DNA of 64,000 nt from Paenibacillus sp. RC334 (GTDB lineage: Bacteria > Bacillota > Bacilli > Paenibacillales > Paenibacillaceae), in assembly GCF_030034735.1 (NCBI RefSeq), contig NZ_CP125370.1, positions 5,131,001 to 5,195,000 on the forward strand, given 5' to 3'. A program made the position numbers and the translations under genes. The notes beneath the pieces were generated by a model that had not been told where the DNA came from, did not search any database, and worked only from the letters and a program-made list of their open reading frames with translations. How positions within the stretch are numbered: the stretch's first letter is position 1; each line of letters starts with the position of its first letter. This document shows positions 27,352 through 37,093 of the stretch, in pieces.

Positions 27352-28764
27352 TTAGTTACTCCGTTTGTGCCCTTCAAACCATGTAGACGTGCTGCTCAGA
27401 AGCTGTTCACTGCGTCCGATGGCTGCCTGTACCTGTCCGGTTGCAGTTCCACCGTATACATTCCGGGCATTAACCACCGCTTCCGGTTGAAGCACCTCAT
27501 AGATGCGGTCGTCGAACAAGTCGGAAAACTGCTGGAATTCCTCCAGTGTCAGATCAAGCAAATACTTGCCATGCTGGATGCAATACAGTACCGTTTTGCC
27601 GATGACCTCATGCGCCTGACGGAAAGGAAGTCCCTTGCCGACGAGGAAATCTGCAATATCTGTCGCATTGGAGAAGTCCTGATTGACCGCTTGACGCATG
27701 CGATCCTTGTTCACCTTCATCGTTGCGATCATTGGCGCGAACAACTGCAAAGCCCCTTCCAGCGTAGCAACAGTATCGAACATGCCTTCCTTGTCCTCCT
27801 GCATATCCTTGTTGTACGCCAGCGGCAAGGATTTCAATACGGTCAGCAGTCCAACGAGATTGCCATAGACGCGTCCAGTTTTACCGCGTACCAGCTCCGG
27901 TACGTCCGGGTTTTTCTTCTGCGGCATAATGCTGCTGCCTGTGCAAAAAGCATCATCCAGCTCCACGAAGCCAAACTCCGTGCTGCTCCACAGCACCAGC
28001 TCTTCGCTTAGACGCGACAAATGCGCCATGATCAGCGAAGCTCCAGCCAGAAACTCTACGATAAAGTCCCGGTCGCTAACGGCGTCCAGACTATTTTCAT
28101 ACACGCCATCAAAACCCAGTTGCTCGGCTACAAAATGACGGTCTATCGGAAAGGTCGGTCCAGCTAAAGCACCCGCACCGAGCGGTAATACATTAATGCG
28201 CTTGTAGCTGTCTTTGAGTCGGTCAATATCGCGCTCCAGCATAGATACATATGCGAGCAAATGATGCGCGAACAAAATAGGCTGCGCCCGCTGCAAATGC
28301 GTATATCCGGGTACAATCGTATCCAGATTATCCTTCGCCTGCCCAATCAGTGCGGCTTGTACATCATGCAGCATACCGACCAGCGCCACCACACGTCCGC
28401 GCAAATACAAGTGCATATCCGTTGCCACCTGATCATTACGGCTGCGCCCGGTGTGCAGCTTCCCGCCAACCGGACCAATCGCTTCGATCAGATTTTTTTC
28501 GATATTCATATGAATATCCTCGTCCGAAACCGAAAATTCAATCTCCCCACGGCGGATACGCTCCAATACCGTGTGTAGTCCTTCCCTGATCGTATCCGCA
28601 TCGGCCTGCGGAATAATCCCGCATTTGCCCAGCATGGCTACATGAGCCAAACTGCCCTGAATATCTTCTTCCGCCAACGCCTGATCAAACCCGATGGAAG
28701 CCGTGTATTCCTCTACCAGCTTGTTGGTCTGCTTCGTAAAACGTCCGCCCCATAGCTTACTCAT
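27352..28764 (-). CDS. argH: Argininosuccinate lyase
   Basis: A 470-residue enzyme of the aspartase/fumarase superfamily, catalysing the last step of arginine synthesis (argininosuccinate to arginine and fumarate). The superfamily signature [12 protein letters not shown] is complete, and the N-terminal [11 protein letters not shown] is typical of ArgH. The ATG at 28764 is used; a TTG frame extension to 28788 has no family support. It is the last gene of argCJBDFGH, 88 bp after argG, and is followed by a strong terminator. Confidence 0.95.
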   Translation of the reverse strand: MSKLWGGRFTKQTNKLVEEYTASIGFDQALAEEDIQGSLAHVAMLGKCGIIPQADADTIREGLHTVLERIRRGEIEFSVSDEDIHMNIEKNLIEAIGPVGGKLHTGRSRNDQVATDMHLYLRGRVVALVGMLHDVQAALIGQAKDNLDTIVPGYTHLQRAQPILFAHHLLAYVSMLERDIDRLKDSYKRINVLPLGAGALAGPTFPIDRHFVAEQLGFDGVYENSLDAVSDRDFIVEFLAGASLIMAHLSRLSEELVLWSSTEFGFVELDDAFCTGSSIMPQKKNPDVPELVRGKTGRVYGNLVGLLTVLKSLPLAYNKDMQEDKEGMFDTVATLEGALQLFAPMIATMKVNKDRMRQAVNQDFSNATDIADFLVGKGLPFRQAHEVIGKTVLYCIQHGKYLLDLTLEEFQQFSDLFDDRIYEVLQPEAVVNARNVYGGTATGQVQAAIGRSEQLLSSTSTWFEGHKRSN

Positions 28765-28852
28765 TTTTGCAAGATCCCCTCTCTGCAATACAAGCCGCCC
28801 TCGTCACTTGGACAAGGACGGCCCGCATCCCGTACATTTTTAGGTAATTCAT

Positions 28853-30088
28853 TTATTTATTATTTTTGGCTACCCCTGCATTGACCTTCAAGCGCAGGGC
28901 ATTCAAGCGGATAAAACCTGTTGCATCCCCTTGATCGTAAGCTTGTGTCGGATCAGCTTCCATCGTCGCAATATCCGGGTTGTACAAGCTGACCGGACTT
29001 TTGACACCTGCGCCAATAATATTGCCTTTGTACAGCTTCACGCGCACGGTACCACTGACATTCTTTTGGCTCTCATGAACCAGTGCCTGCAAAGCCACAC
29101 GCTCCGGCGCGAACCAGAAACCGTTGTAGACCAGCGTAGCATATCGGGTAATCAGACTGTCGCGCAGATTCATAACCTCGCGATCCATCGTGATGGACTC
29201 CATTTTGCGATGAGCTGTGAACAGGATCGTACCGCCCGGCGTCTCGTACACTCCGCGGCTCTTCATACCGACAAAACGGTTTTCCACCATGTCCACACGT
29301 CCGATGCCATGCTTGCCGCCCAACTCATTCAGCTTTTCCATAACCTGCAACGGGTTTAGCTGCTCTCCGTTCAAAGCGACACAGTTTCCTGCTTCAAACT
29401 CCAGCTCCAAATATTCCGCTTCATCAGGAGCATCCTCAGGTGCATTGCTGAGCAAGAACATTTCTTTATTTTCAGGAGCGCTCGGATCAAACCAAGGGTC
29501 CTCCAGCACGCCGCTTTCATAACTAATATGCAGCAGATTACGGTCCATGGAGTACGGCTTGGCCGCAGAAGCGGTTACCGGAATATCGTGTTTCTCCGCA
29601 TAGGCAATCATTTCTGCCCGGCCCGGGAACTGATTGCGGAACTCTTCCAGCCGCCAAGGTGCGATCACCTTGATATCGGGCGTCAACGCCGCCGCGTTCA
29701 GCTCGAAGCGCACCTGATCGTTGCCTTTGCCTGTCGCGCCGTGAGCGATAGCTGTTGCACCCTCTGCAATCGCAATATCCACCATCCGTTTAGCGATCAA
29801 TGGACGTGCAATACTCGTTCCGAGCAAATATTGTCCTTCATACAAAGCACCCGCCTGAAACATCGGATAAATAAAATCCTTGGCGAATTCATCACGCAGA
29901 TCATCAATATACACTTTGGAGGCTCCCGTAGCGAGCGCTTTTTCCTCCAAACCATCCAGCTCTTCCTTCTGTCCGATATCTGCGGTAAACGCTATAATTT
30001 CAGCGTCGTAGGTTTCTTTAAGCCATTTCAAAATGACCGACGTATCCAGACCGCCGGAATATGCGAGTACGATTTTTTCTTTTGCCAT
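28853..30088 (-). CDS. argG: Argininosuccinate synthase
   Basis: A 411-residue enzyme that joins citrulline and aspartate using ATP. The PP-loop ATP-binding motif [11 protein letters not shown] lies at residues ~9-19, and [14 protein letters not shown] is the conserved substrate-binding segment. GGGGAGGACTTTCAATC precedes the ATG at 30088, favoured over a frame extension to 30121. It is next to argH in the same operon, about 115 bp downstream of argF. Confidence 0.96.
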   Translation of the reverse strand: MAKEKIVLAYSGGLDTSVILKWLKETYDAEIIAFTADIGQKEELDGLEEKALATGASKVYIDDLRDEFAKDFIYPMFQAGALYEGQYLLGTSIARPLIAKRMVDIAIAEGATAIAHGATGKGNDQVRFELNAAALTPDIKVIAPWRLEEFRNQFPGRAEMIAYAEKHDIPVTASAAKPYSMDRNLLHISYESGVLEDPWFDPSAPENKEMFLLSNAPEDAPDEAEYLELEFEAGNCVALNGEQLNPLQVMEKLNELGGKHGIGRVDMVENRFVGMKSRGVYETPGGTILFTAHRKMESITMDREVMNLRDSLITRYATLVYNGFWFAPERVALQALVHESQKNVSGTVRVKLYKGNIIGAGVKSPVSLYNPDIATMEADPTQAYDQGDATGFIRLNALRLKVNAGVAKNNK

Positions 30089-30202
30089 GATTGAAAGTCC
30101 TCCCCGAATGCTTCTAGCCACTATCTTTCATTCACATCTGCATCTAAATCTACAGATCATCTTCCACAAATGCAATCTTTCTAACCATAAAACATAACTT
30201 CT

Positions 30203-31159
30203 TTATCCCATCAAAGCAACCATCAATGCTTTTTGTGCATGCAGACGGTTCTCAGCCTCATCAAAAATCACTGAATTCGGTCCGTCGATTACACCTGCGC
30301 TCACTTCTTCGCCACGATGCGCAGGTAGACAGTGCAGGAACAGATAATCCGGCTTCGCCAGCTTAACCAGCTCCTCATTCACCTGGAAGTCGGCAAAAGC
30401 AAGCTCCCGTTCCTTCTGCTCTTCCTCAAAGCCCATGCTCGCCCATACATCCGTGTAGATTGCATCTGCATCCTTTACTGCTTCTTGCGGACTTTGGGTA
30501 ATCACAATCTCACTGCCGGTTTGCTTGGCAATCTCACGGGAAGCTGCCACAACACTCGGATCAGGCTCATATCCAGCAGGACTTGCAATCGATACATGCA
30601 CGCCAAGCTTCGCTCCACCAATCAACAGGGAATGCGCCATATTGTTGCCGTCCCCGATGTAGGCCAATTTAAGTCCTTTAAGCTTGCCCTTTTGCTCATA
30701 CAAGGTCTGATAATCAGCCAGCACCTGACACGGATGCGCCAAATCGCTCAAGCCGTTGATCACAGGAACAGATGCATAACGCGCCAACTCTACAACATTA
30801 TCGTGTCCGAAAGTGCGGATCATAATGCCATCCAGATAACGAGACATCACCTGTGCCATATCGCTAATAGGCTCACCGCGTCCTAGTTGAATGTCGTTTT
30901 TACTGAGAAAAAGGGCATGACCGCCCAATTGAAACATGCCGACTTCAAAAGACACCCGCGTACGTGTAGAGGATTTTTCAAAAATCAGTCCGATCGTTTT
31001 CCCCTTCAGCGGCTGATAGGTTTCTCCATTTTTATGCTTGCGCTTGATTTCGATGGCGAGATCAATTAAATATTGAATTTCTTCGGTCGAGTAGTCGTCC
31101 AACTCAAGGAAGTCCCGCCCCTTCAAGTTAATTTGCTGCAATGCCCCGCCCTGGCTCAT
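30203..31159 (-). CDS. argF: Ornithine carbamoyltransferase
   Basis: A 318-residue enzyme forming citrulline from ornithine and carbamoyl phosphate. The carbamoyl-phosphate loop SSTRTRVSFE, the HPCQVLAD motif and the ornithine-binding FLHCLPAHRGEEV are all present. AAAGGAGACGATAGC precedes the ATG. It sits 43 bp after argD in the operon. Being clustered with biosynthetic rather than arginine-deiminase genes supports the anabolic assignment. Confidence 0.95.
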   Translation of the reverse strand: MSQGGALQQINLKGRDFLELDDYSTEEIQYLIDLAIEIKRKHKNGETYQPLKGKTIGLIFEKSSTRTRVSFEVGMFQLGGHALFLSKNDIQLGRGEPISDMAQVMSRYLDGIMIRTFGHDNVVELARYASVPVINGLSDLAHPCQVLADYQTLYEQKGKLKGLKLAYIGDGNNMAHSLLIGGAKLGVHVSIASPAGYEPDPSVVAASREIAKQTGSEIVITQSPQEAVKDADAIYTDVWASMGFEEEQKERELAFADFQVNEELVKLAKPDYLFLHCLPAHRGEEVSAGVIDGPNSVIFDEAENRLHAQKALMVALMG

Positions 31160-31202
31160 GCTATCGTCTCCTTTTACACTCTAATCTAGGCAGTTTAACC
31201 AC

Positions 31203-32471
31203 CTAAGCAATATGCTCCTGAATCAACTCAGTAATAAGTTCTACAGCCTGATCTATCTCGTCCTTCGTTACATACAGGTTAGGCAACAGGCGAACCACGT
31301 TCGGTCCTGCGGTAATGAACAGAATGCCCTTCTTTTGTCCTGCCAAAACAAGTTCCGCCACAGGCTCAGCACACTCGATGCCGACCATCAGGCCTTTTCC
31401 ACGGATATCCTTCACAAAAGGAATCTCTCCAAGCTGCTTTTGCAGACTTTGGAACAAATACTCGCCCAGCTCAGCCGCACGCTCTGGAAGTTTTTCGTCA
31501 ATAATCGTTTCAATGGTCGCCTGAACCGCTGCCATAGCAAGCGGAGTACCGCCAAAGGTGGAGCCGTGACTGCCCGCCGTGAACGCTTCGCGCAAATATC
31601 CTTTGCCCAGCATCGCACCAACGGAAAAACCACTGCCCAACCCCTTCGCCAACGTAAAGATATCCGGCTCTATGCCGTAGTGCTCAAAGGAAAACAACTT
31701 GCCTGTACGTCCCATGCCCGTCTGTACCTCATCAATGATCAAAAGCAATCCATGCTCGTTGCAAAGCTTTGTAATCACGTCTACAAAAGCAGGTTCGACC
31801 GGATACATTCCGCCTTCTGCCTGCACCATTTCCAGCATGATTGCGGCCGTATTCTCGCTGATTGCCTCTTCGAGCGCAGCCTGATCGTGGAGCGGAACGC
31901 TTTTGAACCCGGCTGGAAGCGGTAAAAAGCCTTCTTTTACTTTATCCTGACCCGTAGCGGTCAAGGTTGCCAGCGTCCGTCCGTGGAAGGATTGCGTGAA
32001 CGTAATGATCTCGTAGCGTCCAGTCTGCTTCACCTTCTGGTGATAACGACGCGCCAGCTTGATCGCAGCTTCATTCGCTTCTGCGCCGCTGTTGCAGAAG
32101 AACACAGCATCTGCGCTGCTATTGGCAGTCAGTAGAGCGGCGGCCCGTTCCTGCCCCGGAATATGAAACAGATTGGATACATGCCATAGTTCATCAATCT
32201 GCTTTTTCAAGCGTTCAGCTACAGCCTGTGGCGCATGTCCAAGATTGGTAACAGCAATGCCTGACATGAAATCCAGATAACGCTTGCCCTGATCATCCCA
32301 CAGCCAGCTTCCTTGTCCTTTGACCAGTGTGAGCGGGTATCTTGCGTAGGTTGGAAAAAGAGAGCTGTTTGTCTGCACAGCTGCGGATGCCTTTTCCGTT
32401 TCTGCTCCGGCAACGGTTCCGTTCGTACCTGGCGTTTCGACGCTCACCAGCGTATTTGCTTCCTTACTCAT
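31203..32471 (-). CDS. argD: Acetylornithine aminotransferase
   Basis: A 422-residue class III PLP aminotransferase. Motifs: FCNSGAEANEAAIKLAR, DEVQTGMGRTGKLF and the PLP lysine in FTLAKGLGSGF. It converts N-acetylglutamate semialdehyde to N-acetylornithine. About 25 extra residues of low complexity precede the usual start of the family fold. ATG at 32471 has AAAGGGAG at suitable spacing; the GTG nine bases upstream is too close to that site. It lies between argB and argF. Confidence 0.94.
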   Translation of the reverse strand: MSKEANTLVSVETPGTNGTVAGAETEKASAAVQTNSSLFPTYARYPLTLVKGQGSWLWDDQGKRYLDFMSGIAVTNLGHAPQAVAERLKKQIDELWHVSNLFHIPGQERAAALLTANSSADAVFFCNSGAEANEAAIKLARRYHQKVKQTGRYEIITFTQSFHGRTLATLTATGQDKVKEGFLPLPAGFKSVPLHDQAALEEAISENTAAIMLEMVQAEGGMYPVEPAFVDVITKLCNEHGLLLIIDEVQTGMGRTGKLFSFEHYGIEPDIFTLAKGLGSGFSVGAMLGKGYLREAFTAGSHGSTFGGTPLAMAAVQATIETIIDEKLPERAAELGEYLFQSLQKQLGEIPFVKDIRGKGLMVGIECAEPVAELVLAGQKKGILFITAGPNVVRLLPNLYVTKDEIDQAVELITELIQEHIA

Positions 32472-32524
32472 TATGTTCACGCTCCCTTTTCGCTTTGTTT
32501 TATAGACTGGTTTGTATAGGATGA

Positions 32525-33364
32525 CTACTGCATACGCATGATGCGCGTTCCAATGGCTTCTCCACCCAGCACACGGCTTAATACCTGCGGTTCACTGCCG
32601 TTCACAATGACAACTTCCTTCACCTTGCCGTGGATGCAGGCAATAGCCGCTCTCACCTTAGGAATCATGCCGCCGTATATTTCACCTGTGCTGATCATAT
32701 CCTCAATCTCCTGTACGGTGATGGAGTCCAGCACCTTCTTTTCTCCGCCAATCTTTTTCAATATGCCCGGCACATCCGTAACGACGATCATCCGGCTGAC
32801 TCCAAGATGAGAGGCTACTGCACCCGCCGCTGTATCTGCATTAATGTTGTAGCGCTGACCAGATCTATCAATCCCGATGGGCGCAATAACGGGCATGTAG
32901 TTCATATCCAGCACACCTGTAATAATCGAAGCCTGAACAGACGTTACTTCTCCGACCCAGCCGACCTCTGCGGCATTCGACACAGGCTTTGCCTCGATTA
33001 AATAGCCATCACTGCCTGACAAACCCAGTGCTCGACCTCCGTGTATTCCGATTCTGCGTACAATCTGCTTGTTAATGCTGCCCGCCAGCACCATTTCCAC
33101 GACATCCAGCACGGGTTCGGTTGTTTTGCGCAACCCGTTGATGAATTCCGTTTCGATGCCCAGCTTCGCCAAATTGTCGGAGATCGCAGGGCCGCCGCCA
33201 TGTACAATAACAGGTTGAAGGCCTTCCGACTGCAAGCGGGCCAGATCGTCAAAGAAGGAATCAGGCAACGCAGCCAGCGTACTTCCTCCGCATTTCATCA
33301 CAAAATTACGACGTGCCAATCCCGCATGATTTGCTTGATCCGCGTTTTCCACTGCCGATTGCAT
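32525..33364 (-). CDS. argB: Acetylglutamate kinase
   Basis: A 279-residue amino-acid kinase family enzyme phosphorylating N-acetylglutamate. The glycine-rich FVMKCGGSTLA, VIVHGGGPAI and GMIPKVRAA segments are the expected nucleotide and substrate sites. An ~18-residue N-terminal extension precedes the fold. AAAAGGGGAGATTAT is the ribosome binding site. It lies between argJ and argD, spaced by 53 and 80 bp. Confidence 0.95.
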   Translation of the reverse strand: MQSAVENADQANHAGLARRNFVMKCGGSTLAALPDSFFDDLARLQSEGLQPVIVHGGGPAISDNLAKLGIETEFINGLRKTTEPVLDVVEMVLAGSINKQIVRRIGIHGGRALGLSGSDGYLIEAKPVSNAAEVGWVGEVTSVQASIITGVLDMNYMPVIAPIGIDRSGQRYNINADTAAGAVASHLGVSRMIVVTDVPGILKKIGGEKKVLDSITVQEIEDMISTGEIYGGMIPKVRAAIACIHGKVKEVVIVNGSEPQVLSRVLGGEAIGTRIMRMQ

Positions 33365-33444
33365 ATAATCTCCCCTTTTCTCCTCTGCACAGTCCGTGCC
33401 ATTTTACAATAATGCCAGCATTCCATCCGTGCTTATTCCGTTGT

Positions 33445-34672
33445 CTATGTCCGATATGCAGCGTTAATCCGCACGTAATCGTAGGTTAAGTCACAGCCCC
33501 ATGCTGTGGCGGTTCCGTTCCCGTGATGCAAATCTACAATAATCCGCACCGTATCTCCCCGAAGGTAGGAGAGCGCCTCATCTTCATCAAAAGAGACCGG
33601 ACTGGACGCGCTCAGCACAACAATATCACCCAAGCGGATGTCTACCGTATCCGGGTTGACCGGCTCTCCGGCCCGTCCGACAGCTGCAATAATCCGGCCC
33701 CAGTTCGCATCAGCTCCAAAAACGGCCGACTTCACCAGACTAGACCCGATCACTGTCTTCGCGATCGCTTGAGCAGATGCATCGCTTACCGCGCCGCTCA
33801 CGGACACCTCTACCAGCTTCGTAGCGCCTTCCCCATCGCGGGCAATTGCCTTCGCCAGCTCACGGCAGATATAGGTGAACGCTTCGGCAAAAGCAGCCCA
33901 ATCGGGATGTCCTGCGTGCAATTCACGATTACCTGCCAGCCCACTTGCCATCGCGATCAGCATATCATTCGTGCTCGTATCGCCATCTACTGTAATCATA
34001 TTAAAGCTGGTATCCGTTGCCTGCTTCAATAGCTGATGAAGTGCAGTCTGCCCAATCGCAGCATCACAGGTCATAAAAGCCAGCATCGTCGCCATGTTCG
34101 GATGAATCATGCCCGAGCCCTTCGCTGCTCCGGCAATGTGTATGGTCACGCCATCCACTTCAACCGCCACGCATGCTTCCTTCTTAACCAAGTCCGTCGT
34201 CAGAATGGCTTGGGTAAATTGCTCCGCTCCATCGCTTTCCCCGTTCACACGGCCAGGTAATGCAGATATGCCGCCAAGCACACGGTCCATTTTCAAATGC
34301 TCACCAATCACGCCCGTCGATGCAACCGCTACATTGCTCTCCGCAACACCCAGCTCACGAGCAGCAGCCGAGCGCATGGCGTAAGCATCTTGCTCTCCTT
34401 GCTGTCCAGTGCAGGCATTGGCGTTCCCGCTGTTCACCACGACCGCTTGCAGCCGACCATCCACGAGGCTCTCGCGAGTCACTTTGAGCGGTGCAGCCTG
34501 AAATACATTGGTGGTGTATACCGCAGCGGCTGTAGCCTCAACCTCGCAGCGAATCGCGCCGATATCGTTGCGGTCAGTATTTTTAAGTCCGCAATGCAAT
34601 CCTCCGGCTGTAAAGCCGCGCGGGGTTACGATATTCCCCCCCGTTTACTACCGTAAACCCTGATTTGCTCAT
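33445..34672 (-). CDS. argJ: Bifunctional ornithine acetyltransferase/N-acetylglutamate synthase, apparent frameshift near start
   Basis: ArgJ, about 408 residues when corrected. It recycles acetyl groups from acetylornithine to glutamate and so removes the need for a separate ArgA. The self-cleavage site is clear in KGSGMIHPNMATMLAF, with Thr as the new N-terminal nucleophile. The natural start is the ATG at 34672 (MSKSGFTVVNGG...). The C-run at 34636-34642 has seven bases; with six, the frame continues without a break into NIVTPRGFTAGGLHCGLK and the rest of the protein. As given, translation from the ATG would stop after 29 codons. The remainder, from codon ~25 to the stop, is intact. Confidence 0.92.
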
Positions 34673-34778
34673 AATTGTGTGCCCTCGTCCGCAACGCTTT
34701 CTATAAGTAACGGTTCTATTTGCGAATCCATTCCCGCCCGCTTACGTTTCCCGTTCCATGTTGTGGCTGCTTGCTGCT

Positions 34779-35828
34779 TTACGGATATACCGGTATGAAG
34801 CCCAGTCCGAGGTTCTCCTCCCATCCCATCATCAAGTTTAAGTTCTGAATCGCCTGTCCGGCAGCACCCTTCACGACGTTATCAATGACCGAAATAATCG
34901 TAAGGCGCCCAGTCCGTGCATCTGCTGCAAAACCGATATCGCAGTAATTGGAGCCAAATACTTCCTTCGTTGCTGGCCATACACCTTCACCGCGCACACG
35001 GACAAAAGGTTGGTCTTTATAATAATCCCGGTATAGCCCGATGAGATCCTGATCTGTGTAATCACCCTTCAACGTGACATAAATCGTACTCATAATTCCT
35101 CGGGTCATCGGAACCAGTTGTGTTGTAAACGTAATCGTAACGTCCTCACCCGCAATATCGCCCAAAACCTGTTCGATTTCAGGGATATGCTGGTGCTTGT
35201 TAATCTTGTAGGCTTTAAAATTCTCGTTCATCTCCGCATAATGCGAAACGAGACTTGTTCCCCGGCCGGAGCCGGATACTCCGGATTTGGCATCTACAAT
35301 CAGCGTCCGATGGTCGATCCAATCTGCCTTCAACGCAGGGATAATTCCCAGCAATGTTGCCGTTGGGTAGCAGCCCGGATTAGAAATAAAAGAGACGCCA
35401 GCAAGCTTTTCTGCATACACCTCGCTGAGTCCGTATACGGCTTGCTTGAGATATTCGGGTGAAGCCGCAGGCTTTTTATACCATGCTTCGTACGTTTCCC
35501 CGCTTCGCAGTCTGAAATCCCCAGAGAGGTCAATGACCTTCAATCCGGCATCAAGAAGCTGCGGCACCAGCTTGGTGCTGACACCAGAAGGTGTAGCTGT
35601 GAAAACCAGATCAGCCTTGGCAGCCGTCTCTTGAACATCGACACCGTCCAAATCCTGAACCACAATGTCCGTCAGATGTGGAAACCCGTCACTGATCGGG
35701 ACACCCGCGCTGGACGAAGAAATAACAGATACGATCTCTACCTGCGGATGATGAACCAAAAAACGAATGAGCTCCACCCCGCCATACCCGGTGGAACCGA
35801 CAATTGCCACTTTTAGCTTGCTGCTCAC
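34779..35828 (-). CDS. argC: N-acetyl-gamma-glutamyl-phosphate reductase
   Basis: A 349-residue NADPH-dependent reductase, first gene of the arginine operon. The N-terminal Rossmann motif VAIVGSTGYGGVELIRFL and the active-site SNPGCYPTA (Cys nucleophile) are present. It starts with GTG at 35828 behind GGAGGAAGGTCT. Its leader contains a strong sigma-A promoter overlapped by candidate ARG boxes. The following argJ begins about 107 bp downstream. Confidence 0.95.
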   Translation of the reverse strand: MSSKLKVAIVGSTGYGGVELIRFLVHHPQVEIVSVISSSSAGVPISDGFPHLTDIVVQDLDGVDVQETAAKADLVFTATPSGVSTKLVPQLLDAGLKVIDLSGDFRLRSGETYEAWYKKPAASPEYLKQAVYGLSEVYAEKLAGVSFISNPGCYPTATLLGIIPALKADWIDHRTLIVDAKSGVSGSGRGTSLVSHYAEMNENFKAYKINKHQHIPEIEQVLGDIAGEDVTITFTTQLVPMTRGIMSTIYVTLKGDYTDQDLIGLYRDYYKDQPFVRVRGEGVWPATKEVFGSNYCDIGFAADARTGRLTIISVIDNVVKGAAGQAIQNLNLMMGWEENLGLGFIPVYP

Positions 35829-35865
35829 AGACCTTCCTCCATTCCGTTCCTATGAAATATGTATT

Positions 35866-35894
35866 ATTATACGACTCTATTCATATAAATACAA
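35866..35894 (-). promoter_or_regulatory. Sigma-A promoter of the arginine operon
   Basis: On the minus strand, -35 TTGTAT (35889-35894) and a perfect -10 TATAAT (35866-35871) are separated by exactly 17 bp. The transcript would begin about 30 bp upstream of the argC GTG. Confidence 0.7.
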
Positions 35895-35916
35895 CATACT
35901 CATGTAAAGTTATTCA
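35878..35916 (-). promoter_or_regulatory. Candidate ArgR/AhrC operator half-sites
   Basis: Two TGAATA elements read on the minus strand (35878-35883 and 35911-35916) lie 33 bp apart, about three helical turns. The nearer one is inside the promoter spacer and belongs to an AT-rich imperfect palindrome. They resemble halves of the ARG box bound by the arginine repressor. The gene for the repressor is not in this window. Confidence 0.45.
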
Positions 35917-36013
35917 CCCAAATTTGAAGTGATTGTCTCATGCATTGGTATTTATTTAGATTGCTCATTTCTGCATCTGATGTTGAAGTTCCTATCAGAA
36001 CCTGTATAAATAC

Positions 36014-36054
36014 AAAAAGGGAAACCACGTTTTGCAAAAACGGAGTTCCCCTTA
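36014..36054 (-). terminator. Intrinsic terminator of the YvjA-like gene
   Basis: Long stem of about 14 bp with one mismatch (arms near 36019-36033 and 36037-36051) followed on the minus strand by TTTTTGTATTT. Confidence 0.8.
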
Positions 36055-36094
36055 TTTATTAGCTAAAACAAGCCTTTCGGCAGGCCACTTTGTT

Positions 36095-36994
36095 TCAGCC
36101 TTCCTTCTTAAAACCTTCACCCAATACTTCACGCGTATTACTAATGATCACGAAAGCATCCGGATCTACCAAGCGAACAAGCGTTTTGAGACGGGTCACC
36201 TCATTTTGGCCTACCACAACCATTAGCACAGGACGTTCTTCGTTCGTATAACCGCCTCGTCCAGCCAACTCCGTCAATCCCCGATCCAAGTCATGTAAAA
36301 TAGCCTGTGTGATCTTTTCCTTCTGATTGGATATGATATAGGCCACTTTGGAGTAGCTTAACCCCATTTCCACGGCATCAATGACCTTGCCAGTTACAAA
36401 CAAACCAATTAGTGCATACAGCGCCCGCTCCGGCGATAGAGCAAAGCCAGCCAGTGTGATGACTGTACCGTCCATAAGCATGACGCAGAGTGATAGGCTG
36501 AGGCCGGTATATTTTTGAATGATCTGCGCCAAAATAGCCAGCCCACCCGTCGAGCCTCTGCCCCGGAATACAGTGCCCAATCCCAACCCTACTCCGATTC
36601 CACCATACAGCGAAGCCAGCAACGGATTCGTTGTCGGAACTGCCCAATCCTTAGTTAGATAAACGAATAAAGGTAACATGATACTTCCCAGCAGGGAACG
36701 CAAACCGTATTTCTTTCCTAACAGCAGCACCCCCGCTATAAATAACGGAATATTCATTCCCCACTGCGTATAAGCTGGTTCCAGACCAAACAGATCCTGG
36801 CCCAAAATAGATAAACCCGACACACCCCCGGATGCAATTCGGTTAGGAAGCAGGAACATATTGAAGGTCAGCGCCGTAATGAAGGAGCCGAGCACAATGA
36901 GCAGAACATCCATCACATTGCGAGCGGGGCCGCTGGCGGCAATCAGAGGCCTACGGCGTCTTCGCCGAGCAGCGGGGAGATTCATTTGAGACAT
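36095..36994 (-). CDS. YitT/YvjA-family membrane protein with DUF2179 domain
   Basis: A 299-residue protein with a short, very Arg-rich N-terminus (residues 10-16), five to six transmembrane helices (~30-210) and a C-terminal cytosolic DUF2179 domain (~220-290; GGYTNEERPVLMVVVGQNEV). The transport substrate of the family is unknown. Its place next to prfB corresponds to yvjA in B. subtilis. AAAGGAGAATACGAAAG precedes the ATG. It is a single-gene unit bounded by terminators. Confidence 0.83.
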   Translation of the reverse strand: MSQMNLPAARRRRRRPLIAASGPARNVMDVLLIVLGSFITALTFNMFLLPNRIASGGVSGLSILGQDLFGLEPAYTQWGMNIPLFIAGVLLLGKKYGLRSLLGSIMLPLFVYLTKDWAVPTTNPLLASLYGGIGVGLGLGTVFRGRGSTGGLAILAQIIQKYTGLSLSLCVMLMDGTVITLAGFALSPERALYALIGLFVTGKVIDAVEMGLSYSKVAYIISNQKEKITQAILHDLDRGLTELAGRGGYTNEERPVLMVVVGQNEVTRLKTLVRLVDPDAFVIISNTREVLGEGFKKEG

Positions 36995-37040
36995 CTTTCG
37001 TATTCTCCTTTAATTTAAAAATACCGTGTACACAAAAATT

Positions 37041-37078
37041 CCTACAGTCCATAGGCACATGGCCTATGGGTCTGTAGG
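37041..37078 (-). terminator. Intrinsic terminator of prfB
   Basis: A long palindrome (arms CCTACAG...CCATAGGC and its complement, 37041-37078) only 16 bp after the prfB stop, followed on the minus strand by AATTTTTGTG. Confidence 0.8.
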
Positions 37079-37093
37079 AAAACATACAGGCTA

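Noticed and set aside
28795..28835. Hairpin between argG and argH as terminator
   Set aside because: Weak stem without a T-run; the operon is more likely continuous.
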